7,927 nucleotides of DNA from Planctomycetota bacterium (GTDB lineage: Bacteria; Planctomycetota; Planctomycetia; Pirellulales; UBA1268), in contig QWPO01000089.1 of assembly GCA_003669255.1 (NCBI GenBank), positions 1 through 7,927 on the forward strand, written 5' to 3'. Position 1 is the first letter of the stretch; the number at the start of each line of letters is the position of its first letter. The notes beneath the pieces were generated by a model that had not been told where the DNA came from, ran no database searches, and saw only the letters and a program-made list of their open reading frames with translations. A program made the translations under genes and the position numbers. Positions 1 through 5,973 of the stretch are shown piece after piece.

Positions 1-360
1 GACCGGCGCTGCATTGCCATATTGGTCTTCAAGCAGCGACTCGAAGGACACGGGCGATCCACCAGTCCCAGTCGCCAGGTCTCTCAACTCCGATGGCGCC
101 GCCAGCGACCCGGCTGCCGTGCCGCGAATCACAAGCATCGCCGCGCTTTCGAGTAGCTGCTCGGCGGGGACGCGCGACCCGGCCGTAGGCGCAATAATCT
201 TTGCGAATCCGCGGGAAGCGTCTCTCGCTCGGCTGGCCATGACCACATAGGCCACGCCGAGCATCATGAAGAGCGAGAGCATGCTGAGCACGATGAGCAG
301 CAACACGCCTCGCCGCGCGCTGCCGCGGCGTCGGGTCATCGTTTCAGAGTATGCGGCCAT
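1..360 (-). CDS. GspK/PilX-like membrane-anchored protein, N-terminal part (runs off the left edge)
   Basis: This frame is open for 120 codons from the ATG at 360 down to base 1, so the C-terminus lies outside the window. The start is supported by a GGAAGGG ribosome binding site 8 bases upstream. The protein begins with a basic stretch (MTRRRGSARRG, residues 8-18). A hydrophobic helix of about 22 residues follows (VLLLIVLSMLSLFMMLGVAYVV, split here only by reading: residues 19-40), and then a charged SRARD segment. This looks like a prepilin leader with possible cleavage after Gly18, but the usual Glu at +5 is Ile23. GspK and PilX families also lack or vary this Glu, and the gene sits last in the pseudopilin series where gspK would be. 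The role at the filament tip is inferred. It could instead be an unrelated membrane-anchored protein of the same operon, as the body is not visible. Confidence 0.72.
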   Translation of the reverse strand, partial: MAAYSETMTRRRGSARRGVLLLIVLSMLSLFMMLGVAYVVMASRARDASRGFAKIIAPTAGSRVPAEQLLESAAMLVIRGTAAGSLAAPSELRDLATGTGGSPVSFESLLEDQYGNAAPV

Positions 361-368
361 TGTGAAAA

Positions 369-375
369 CCCTTCC
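369..375 (-). promoter_or_regulatory. Ribosome binding site for the GspK/PilX-like gene
   Basis: GGAAGGG on the minus strand lies 8 bases before the ATG at 360. It is the best-placed Shine-Dalgarno-like sequence in the window and decides the start of the last gene. It sits in the 49-base gap after the PilV/GspI-like gene, in which I see no terminator or promoter. Confidence 0.6.
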
Positions 376-409
376 GCAAAGCAGCGACTTGCCCAACCAC
401 TGCCGTTTG

Positions 410-1312
410 TCATTCCGAGTATGGAGAGGATGCTTCTAGGGTGACCGTCTTTTCGATCACGGCGACCGCGTCAGGTACGGCGTAGATCGCAACGCCTGCT
501 CCTAGGAGAGGCCCGTCACATTCGAGGTACGCGCCGGTACCGCTATCGATGATCGCCGCCATGGAGATGCGACGGAACGCCGGTGGCATAGAGACTAGGC
601 ATACGCCGTTTGCGTGTATCAACTCGCTATCTTTACGGCCAACGACTAGCTGGTTTGATGCAGGCCAATTCACGTTTCCTGCTAGAGGCGCAGGAACTGG
701 ATTGTACGCCCCGAGGGGCAGTGGCGATTGGCCCGCGTCCCGGCTATGAAATACTACGACGGCGAGCGTTACTTCGTCTCCCGGAGTGAATACGCCGCCG
801 GCCGGTTTAGTGAGTGTCGCAAGCCAGGAGAAATTGCCGCTGTAGGCCCGCGTGCCGTCGATGAAGCGGTTGGTGACGTCGAACGCATCGGAGTCGGGCA
901 CGTTGTACGAAATATCATCTCGTGCGCGGATGAGATACCATGCCGAAGGAGCAGGTCTCAGCGGCGAGGGCGCAGGCGGGGCGTTGGCGTCTGAGAACAC
1001 GCCGTTCTGCCTTAGTATGGCTTGGTTGAATACGGGCCATACAACGCCGCCGAAAGCGCCAACGGGATCAATAATGACAGGCGAGTTAACGTTGCTGAGC
1101 GAATCGACACGCAGAAAACCCTGCGAGACAAGATCTGCCATAGCGTTGGCCGCGACAATTGCTGCCTGGTCAGTGACAAACGACGTTTTCGCCATCGAAT
1201 GGCCGGCCGGAATAAACGACAGGACACTCGTCAGACCCACGGCCAGAATGCCGATCGAAATCAGCACCTCCAGCAACGAGATGCCCGCGCGTTTTGAATG
1301 TGGAGTAGTCAT
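410..1312 (-). CDS. PilV/GspI-like minor pseudopilin (prepilin-type N-terminal methylation domain)
   Basis: The product has 300 residues when started at the ATG at 1312. A TTG at 1321 would add three residues, and neither start has a well-spaced ribosome binding site. A short basic leader (MTTPHSKRAG) ends at Gly10. It is followed by ISLLEVLISIGILAVGLTSV, with Glu at +5 of the mature protein, which is the signal cleaved and methylated by prepilin peptidase. This signal matches PilV/GspI proteins better than the FTLVE type. The rest is a periplasmic domain of about 260 residues, including an FSWLATLT segment near 161-168 and VTLAVVVFHSRD near 181-192. That is longer than a typical GspI of about 120 residues. 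Its place after the GspH-like gene fits the gsp order. The function as a filament-tip or initiation subunit is inferred from family and position. Confidence 0.85.
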   Translation of the reverse strand: MTTPHSKRAGISLLEVLISIGILAVGLTSVLSFIPAGHSMAKTSFVTDQAAIVAANAMADLVSQGFLRVDSLSNVNSPVIIDPVGAFGGVVWPVFNQAILRQNGVFSDANAPPAPSPLRPAPSAWYLIRARDDISYNVPDSDAFDVTNRFIDGTRAYSGNFSWLATLTKPAGGVFTPGDEVTLAVVVFHSRDAGQSPLPLGAYNPVPAPLAGNVNWPASNQLVVGRKDSELIHANGVCLVSMPPAFRRISMAAIIDSGTGAYLECDGPLLGAGVAIYAVPDAVAVIEKTVTLEASSPYSE

Positions 1313-1333
1313 GGCCTTCAATGCCTACGTCTG

Positions 1334-2482
1334 TTAGAGGTTTCCGGTGGCCAGGCCGGCGCGGATGAATCTCTGCGAGTCCCTCGCCGTAGCGGAATTC
1401 GGGACGACTTCCGCGGTCTTAATAACGCCCGTCTTCGGATCGATTGCGATCCAAAAGGAGTCTGAGTACTGCCAGTTGGCGCCGGGATTGCTATCAGTGG
1501 GAGCGGGGTTGTATGGAAGTCCGCAGCGATCGACTCGGCCAATCAGCAGGTAGAGCGGGCCCTGGACAGGGAACCGTGCCGTTGAGGCTGGTGCCGTCGC
1601 GATATAACACATTTCGGCCAAAGCACCCGAGGCGTCGAACAGAGGTACCACAGCGCCGGGCTTCGCGGCACTTCCGAGGGTTTCCGGAACACTTGCTTGT
1701 AAATATTCCGGATCAGAGCGCCAGTCATCTGTTGTCTGCGGTGTCGATGAGCCGTCTCCAAGAAGATCAGCGGATCCACCAGGAGTTGGTCTGGTTCCAA
1801 ACCGCTGAGTTCCGATTCCGGACCAGACCATGTCGATAGCCGTTCCAGCCGGGAGCGTTAGCGGCTGTCCCGGGCGCGTAGGCAGCCGATAGATGGCGAA
1901 GCGATGCGCTGCGGGCGGCGGAGCAGGCCAGAGCGTGTTGGTTGGCGTTTGGCTCGTTGTTGTTCGCAAACGTGCCGTCCAGGTGCCCGAGAGCAGAAAA
2001 TCGTAGAAGGGTCCACAATCGTTGAACTGAACAAGATTGCCGGGGTTAGTGAAATTGGCAAACGCCGTGCCGCTAAGGCTCGCGACGCACACCGTAGATC
2101 CTGAGCTAGAGCTGCCAGTAAGGGTTGCGTTTGAGCCAGAGGCGGCGGGTGCCACCGTGAACTTTGCATCGAACGTATCGCCCCGGTACGGATCAGGAAC
2201 ATCCGAGAAATAGAGGTCGATGCAAGCAGCACTATTCGTCGGGAGCGGTTGAAGCCAAATGCCGTAGATCGACCTTCGGGAGATCGCGAGCGACTGGCTC
2301 TTGGCGAACTGAGCAGACACGTTTCCGGCGGCGAGTCGGAGAGCTCGAGTGCCTTCCTTTCCAGCGAGATTCGGAAGCACGACTACCGACAACAGACCGA
2401 GGATCGCCACCACGACGAGAAGTTCGACGAGCGTCATGCCGACTCGAAAACTTTGGCGGTCGGGGTGCATGCGTGGCTTCAC
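1334..2482 (-). CDS. GspH-like minor pseudopilin
   Basis: The product has 382 residues from a GTG at 2482 whose first bases overlap the TGA of the gene before it (GTGA). An in-frame ATG at 2470 is an alternative and would shorten the leader from 15 to 11 residues. The prepilin signal is clear: a basic leader ends RVG, then MTLVELLVVVAILGLLSVVV follows, with cleavage after Gly15 and Glu20 at +5. Residues 45-75 continue as an amphipathic helix (NVSAQFAKSQSLAISRR), as in GspH/FimT proteins, where the equivalent helix carries the globular domain. The C-terminal part contains YLLIGRVDR (311-319) and FWIAIDPKTGVIKTAEV (343-359), which looks like the closing strands of a GspH-type sheet. It is about twice the length of a classical GspH and has five cysteines (87, 132, 156, 292, 320). 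The minor-pseudopilin role is inferred from fold signature and position. Confidence 0.82.
   Translation of the reverse strand: MKPRMHPDRQSFRVGMTLVELLVVVAILGLLSVVVLPNLAGKEGTRALRLAAGNVSAQFAKSQSLAISRRSIYGIWLQPLPTNSAACIDLYFSDVPDPYRGDTFDAKFTVAPAASGSNATLTGSSSSGSTVCVASLSGTAFANFTNPGNLVQFNDCGPFYDFLLSGTWTARLRTTTSQTPTNTLWPAPPPAAHRFAIYRLPTRPGQPLTLPAGTAIDMVWSGIGTQRFGTRPTPGGSADLLGDGSSTPQTTDDWRSDPEYLQASVPETLGSAAKPGAVVPLFDASGALAEMCYIATAPASTARFPVQGPLYLLIGRVDRCGLPYNPAPTDSNPGANWQYSDSFWIAIDPKTGVIKTAEVVPNSATARDSQRFIRAGLATGNL
2479..2482 (-). other. Start/stop overlap (GTGA) joining two pseudopilin genes
   Basis: On the minus strand the TGA of the second GspG-like gene (2481-2479) overlaps the GTG at 2482 that opens the GspH-like frame. 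No clear Shine-Dalgarno sequence precedes the GTG, so re-initiation by the terminating ribosome is the likely route. If the ATG at 2470 is used instead, the genes are separated by eight bases and the overlap is accidental. Confidence 0.5.
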
Positions 2483-3441
2483 TTTGCCAAAAGGTCGTAG
2501 TTCGTGATGTTGTCGCTAGCGGCTTTAACGGCCTCGGGAACGGAGGTGTCAACAAAACCATTCACGTTGCCCACGCAGATCGAGGGAGATGGCGGTATTG
2601 CAGCGGTTAGCGCCGTCAACCAGAACGGCGGCGTATAAGACGGCGGGGTTGGCTGGGGTCGATACTGAATCCCAAACCCGCTAGCCGTTCCGAGCGGGTC
2701 ATTGGCGGCTTCATCAGGGCCGGCAGAAAGGATCAGTGGAGTCATGGCCCAGTCTCCGGTGACGCGCATCGTGTCAAGCGGATCTGGCTGCGCAGCGGGG
2801 AGTAATGGCGACACGAAACTGGCTGGCCACCTCAAAAAAAGGATCGGCCGCCCCCAGCCATCCCAGAACTCCATCGCACCGTCCTTGTCGATGTCACCGA
2901 TTTCATCGGCCCTGAATGACTCCATACATCCGGGTTCAAATCCACTCATGGACAGAATCATGAAGAGTGTCTCGGCCGACTCATATAAGATAAATCGCGG
3001 GTCACTAGGCGGAGTGACAGTGGTCACGCGGTTCTTATAAGCGGCATACCGCTGGTAAACCGAGTTTTGAGCCCATGGGAACCCTGCGGGAAAAGTGAAC
3101 CCAACGTCACCCCACATATCCGGCATTTCAACAGTCATGCTGACGCGAATATTTCGTAGTCGGCTAGCCGCCCTTAAGACGGGAGTCGTTCCTGCGGTCG
3201 GAACTCTGCGGGTGGCATAACTCTCGTACATCGACTGAATCACCGAATCGATCTTGCGAATCGTGCTCCGTGTTTTGTCTTCCTTAGCGCGCTGCCGAAC
3301 GCCGCTGAGACCAGCCAGCGTGAGCGAGACGAGCATTGCGATGATCACGAGTACGACCATCAACTCGACGAGTGTAAACCCGCGGGCTGCGCAGATAAGG
3401 CAGCGTCGTATGCCGGCACGGTGATGAAGACGAACGCCCAT
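2479..3441 (-). CDS. Second GspG-like pseudopilin with an EF-hand-type loop
   Basis: The product has 320 residues from the ATG at 3441; a GTG directly before it (3444) is a weaker alternative. A long basic leader ends at Gly21, followed by FTLVELMVVLVIIAMLVSLT with Glu26 at +5. An amphipathic helix follows (VRQRAKEDKTRSTIRKIDSVIQ), as in GspG. Residues 183-194 read DIDKDGAMEFWD, a 12-residue loop with Asp at positions 1, 3, 5 and 12 and Gly at 6, as in EF-hand and dockerin calcium loops. It runs directly into GWGRPILFLRWP, resembling the D-x-W-G-x-P turn of GspG. Later SAGPDEA (239-245) and C-terminal DNITN (310-314) resemble the two halves of the GspG calcium site. The gene overlaps its upstream neighbour by one base. 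It may be a second shaft subunit or a specialised minor subunit; the sequence does not say which. Confidence 0.82.
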   Translation of the reverse strand: MGVRLHHRAGIRRCLICAARGFTLVELMVVLVIIAMLVSLTLAGLSGVRQRAKEDKTRSTIRKIDSVIQSMYESYATRRVPTAGTTPVLRAASRLRNIRVSMTVEMPDMWGDVGFTFPAGFPWAQNSVYQRYAAYKNRVTTVTPPSDPRFILYESAETLFMILSMSGFEPGCMESFRADEIGDIDKDGAMEFWDGWGRPILFLRWPASFVSPLLPAAQPDPLDTMRVTGDWAMTPLILSAGPDEAANDPLGTASGFGIQYRPQPTPPSYTPPFWLTALTAAIPPSPSICVGNVNGFVDTSVPEAVKAASDNITNYDLLAK

Positions 3442-3443
3442 CA
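3439..3443 (-). other. Start/stop overlap (TGATG) joining the two GspG-like genes
   Basis: The TGA of the first GspG-like gene (3443-3441) shares one base with the ATG of the second (3441-3439). This is the classical arrangement for translational coupling. A strong AAGGAGG lies at 3470-3464 inside the upstream gene, but it is 22 bases from the ATG and too far to act as a normal ribosome binding site, though it could help hold ribosomes near the junction. Confidence 0.65.
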
Positions 3444-4598
3444 CTGCGACAGCCGTTCAGCTGCCTCCTTGAGCCGCCCGATCGCGAAGTTCGTGATGTT
3501 GTCTTCGTGGCCAGGGTTTGTGCCGTCCTTGTTTTGAACAGACGTAAACGGGCCGATTTGTTGGGACGAGTTAGGAAAAGGTTGCAAGGGCGATGTGAGG
3601 GGGGTAAGTGCACAGTCGGACGGGAAGCCAGACACGAGATTTCCGTATGTGCCGTCAGCGCCAGCAGCTATCAGTTGGAACGTGTCGGGGTTCATGTGGA
3701 GCTGTGCCCAGGACTGCTGCGAGGGGTTCACAGTGCAGTTTGACGAGTTGAAATATGGCGCAATAGCGGTCGTATTACCGTTGCCTATTGCCGTGTAGTA
3801 GAGGTCACGGGAATTTCCTACGGCGCTCGTGACATTCGCAGTCGGAGAGGTTGAGTAGCTACTGCTTGAGAAGTAGACGTACGGAAGGCCCGTGTTCGCC
3901 TGGCCCGGGAAGTAGACCGGGTAGTCTCGGGCAAACGCATTGCCTGCCAGGTTGGCCGCGTTTCGTGTAAAAAACTCCTGTGAAGAAACGGGATTAAAAG
4001 GCAACACGAAAGGGGCAGCAGGCCAATACGCTGTTGCCGCCAGCAGTCGCGACTCGTCGAAATCAAAAAGTTTGTTGCGGTTGGCGGTCGCTGTTCCTGC
4101 CCTCGGCGTTGCGGCGACCAACTGAGTGTTGTTGGTGAGTGGATACTGCGGGTTATCGAAATAGCCCTGCAGCCAGAACACGAGCGCCTGCGCAGGGCTC
4201 ATCTGGGACATAAAGTAGTAAGGGGAGAAGTTTCCCGGATTCGGAACGCCGTTGCTTTCGACCTCTGAGATTCGCGGAAAGATCCGCTGCAGATGTTTAT
4301 ATGCGGGATGAGTTCTATCGACCGCCCCGCCGCTCCAGAGGCCTCGCATGTCCGAAGGCGGCAGACTTCCGTACTCGTTCTTGTAGTTCATTAAGGCCGT
4401 GCTCAGCAGTTCAATCTCCGCCTTGACCGCTGCGGCTCGGGAACTGGACATGGACTTCATCACTGCCGGCGTCAACAGCCCCGCCAGCATTGCGATGATC
4501 ATGATCACCGCCAGCAGCTCCACGAGCGTGAAGCCGTTGCGGCGGGCGGACGACGGAGCCATAGGGGAAACGCTGGACACGGTGCTTGGCCTTTCCAT
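3441..4598 (-). CDS. gspG: GspG-like major-type pseudopilin, enlarged
   Basis: The product has 385 residues from the ATG at 4598, two bases after the stop of the platform gene. An in-frame ATG at 4562 would leave a more usual 10-residue leader (MAPSSARRNG), so the start is uncertain. Cleavage is expected after Gly22, followed by FTLVELLAVIMIIAMLAGLL with Glu27 at +5. The next segment, AAVKAEIELLSTALMNYKNEYGSLPP (residues 56-81), is the helix and turn typical of GspG (A-x-x-x-I-x-x-L-x-x-A-L-x-x-Y-x-x-x-x-G-x-x-P). GspG is usually about 140 residues, so roughly 240 residues are extra, rich in Ser, Asn, Tyr and Pro. The C-terminal part keeps GADG (313-316) and DNITN (366-370), which resemble the split calcium-binding site of GspG. 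It is the best candidate here for the main filament subunit, based on order directly after gspF. The open frame continues upstream through the platform gene, but that extension is an out-of-frame shadow. Confidence 0.8.
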   Translation of the reverse strand: MERPSTVSSVSPMAPSSARRNGFTLVELLAVIMIIAMLAGLLTPAVMKSMSSSRAAAVKAEIELLSTALMNYKNEYGSLPPSDMRGLWSGGAVDRTHPAYKHLQRIFPRISEVESNGVPNPGNFSPYYFMSQMSPAQALVFWLQGYFDNPQYPLTNNTQLVAATPRAGTATANRNKLFDFDESRLLAATAYWPAAPFVLPFNPVSSQEFFTRNAANLAGNAFARDYPVYFPGQANTGLPYVYFSSSSYSTSPTANVTSAVGNSRDLYYTAIGNGNTTAIAPYFNSSNCTVNPSQQSWAQLHMNPDTFQLIAAGADGTYGNLVSGFPSDCALTPLTSPLQPFPNSSQQIGPFTSVQNKDGTNPGHEDNITNFAIGRLKEAAERLSQ

Positions 4599-4600
4599 GA

Positions 4601-5932
4601 TTACGACAGGTCCTGAATCAGTTTGATCAGCGGCATGAAGAGGGCGATCACGATGAAGCCCACCGCACCGCCGAGGAAGATGATGAGCAACGGCTCCATC
4701 AGGCTCGTCAGGCTCTCGGTGAGCACCGCCACCTCCTCGTCGTAGGTGTCGGCCACCTTGTAGAGCATCGTGTCGAGCTCGCCCGACTCCTCGCCCACGT
4801 CCACCATGTTCACCACGAGGTCGTCCACCACCGACTTCTTGTAGCGGGTGAGGTAGAGGAGCGCGCCAATTCCCGGGCAGAAGAACGTCCAGAAGAGCAT
4901 CGCCACGATGTTGAAAGGCGGCACCGAGTAGGTCTTGAGCGGCTTCGCGATCGCCTCGCCATCGCGAATCGATTCCGACACCTTGGCGAAGAGCCGCTCG
5001 AACATCATGTTGCCCGAGGTCTCCTTCGTGATGTTGAGCGCCTCGAGGATCGGCACGCCGGAGGAGAGCAGCGTGCCCAGGGTGCGGGCCGAACGGGAGA
5101 GAATGTTTTTCTCGACGAGCTGGCCAAACACCGGCATCTTGAGCGTAAAGAGATCCCAGCCAAACCGGCCGTAGGGCACCAGCTTGATCGCCTTGATGAT
5201 CAGGTTGAAGCCAAACGGGATCGCCGGGATCAGATACCAGTAGTTCGACACCCAGGTGGAGATGTTGATCAGGATCTGCGTCATGTCGGGCAGGGTGCTG
5301 CCGAAGTCGTCGAAGATCTTTTTGAACTGCGGCACGATCTTCAGCATGATAAAGGTGAGGATGCCGACGGCCACGCACACCACCACCACCGGGTAAACGA
5401 GCGCGCCTTTCACCTTTCGCTTCAGCGACTCGCTCCGCTCCATAAACTCGGAAAGTCGGCGGAGAATCACCTCGAGCGCACCGCCCGCCTCACCGGCCCG
5501 GATCATGTTGGTGTAGAGACGGTCGAAGGCCTTCGGGCTCTTGCTCATCGCCTCGGAGAGCGTGGAGCCGCCTTCGATCTCGTCGCAGACGTCGAGCAGC
5601 GAGTTCTTCAAGCGGCCCGGCTTCTGCATCTCCGCGAGCACTTTGAGGCTGCGGAGGATCGGCAGGCCGGCGTCCTGGAGAATCGAGAGCTGCCGCGTGA
5701 AGAGCGTGAGGTCTTTGCCCTTCACGCCGCCGATCGCGAACGTGCGGCCGGGCTTCTTGCCGCCGCCGCCGCCCGCCTTGCCGGCCTTCGACTTGCCGAC
5801 CTTGAGCTTCGTGACCATGTAGCCCATCGACCGGATCGTGGCCTGGGCCTCGGCCTCGCTCGCCGCGTCGACGGTGTCGCGGATTTCCTTGCCGGTCGAT
5901 GCGTCGATGGCTTCGAAGAGATAGGTTGGCAT
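4601..5932 (-). CDS. gspF: GspF/PilC-family inner-membrane platform protein
   Basis: The product has 443 residues. GspF/PilC proteins form the inner-membrane platform that the assembly ATPase acts on to insert pseudopilins into the filament. The start MPTYLFEAIDASTGKEI is the usual PilC/GspF opening. A Gly/Lys-rich linker (48-62) follows, then the first GspF domain (about 74-199) with TRQLSILQDAGLPILRSL and MIRAGEAGGALE. Hydrophobic segments lie at about 179-200, 231-247 and 411-434. The second GspF domain starts near 279 (SRSARTLGTLLSSGVPILEAL) and has VGEESGELDTMLYKVADTYDEEV (379-401). Inside this second domain, residues 341-371 are an extra segment with a hydrophobic core (IVAMLFWTFFCPGIGALLYL) that I do not know from classical GspF. 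The leader has no Shine-Dalgarno sequence; a REP-like palindrome ends 10 bases before the ATG. The protein could equally be named PilC. Confidence 0.94.
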   Translation of the reverse strand: MPTYLFEAIDASTGKEIRDTVDAASEAEAQATIRSMGYMVTKLKVGKSKAGKAGGGGGKKPGRTFAIGGVKGKDLTLFTRQLSILQDAGLPILRSLKVLAEMQKPGRLKNSLLDVCDEIEGGSTLSEAMSKSPKAFDRLYTNMIRAGEAGGALEVILRRLSEFMERSESLKRKVKGALVYPVVVVCVAVGILTFIMLKIVPQFKKIFDDFGSTLPDMTQILINISTWVSNYWYLIPAIPFGFNLIIKAIKLVPYGRFGWDLFTLKMPVFGQLVEKNILSRSARTLGTLLSSGVPILEALNITKETSGNMMFERLFAKVSESIRDGEAIAKPLKTYSVPPFNIVAMLFWTFFCPGIGALLYLTRYKKSVVDDLVVNMVDVGEESGELDTMLYKVADTYDEEVAVLTESLTSLMEPLLIIFLGGAVGFIVIALFMPLIKLIQDLS

Positions 5933-5942
5933 GGGAGTGGGG

Positions 5943-5966
5943 GCACAGGTTGGAAACCTGTGCTAC
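5943..5966 (-). repeat. Single REP-like palindrome between the ATPase and platform genes
   Basis: Arms GCACAGGTT and AACCTGTGC (9 bp, perfect) are separated by 3 bases. On the minus strand the hairpin is preceded by GTA, so the foot reads GTAG, as in REP elements moved by RAYT-type transposases. It fills over half of the 41-base gap between the two genes, and its end is 10 bases from the ATG at 5932. In the shared transcript it would form a stable hairpin with a UCC loop. There is no following U-tract, so it does not look like an intrinsic terminator. It is in the same orientation as the copies upstream of the ATPase gene. Confidence 0.85.
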
Positions 5967-5973
5967 TTAGGGG

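Noticed and set aside
31..388. Direct repeat AAGCAGCGACT at 31-41 and 378-388
   Set aside because: It is only 11 bases, with unrelated flanks, one copy coding and one intergenic; it is expected by chance often enough that no function can be argued.
3464..3470. AAGGAGG as ribosome binding site for the second GspG-like gene
   Set aside because: It is 22 bases from the ATG at 3441, outside the working range, and lies in a coding Lys/Glu/Ala stretch of the upstream gene.
4599..5378. A 260-codon N-terminal extension of the GspG-like gene through the platform gene
   Set aside because: The extension translates the platform gene in a different frame and gives Arg/His-rich nonsense; the prepilin leader needs a start near 4598 or 4562.
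5943..5966. Intrinsic transcription terminator after the ATPase gene
   Set aside because: The hairpin is not followed by a U-tract on the minus strand (the next bases are C-rich), and the same hairpin recurs in the array as a dispersed repeat.
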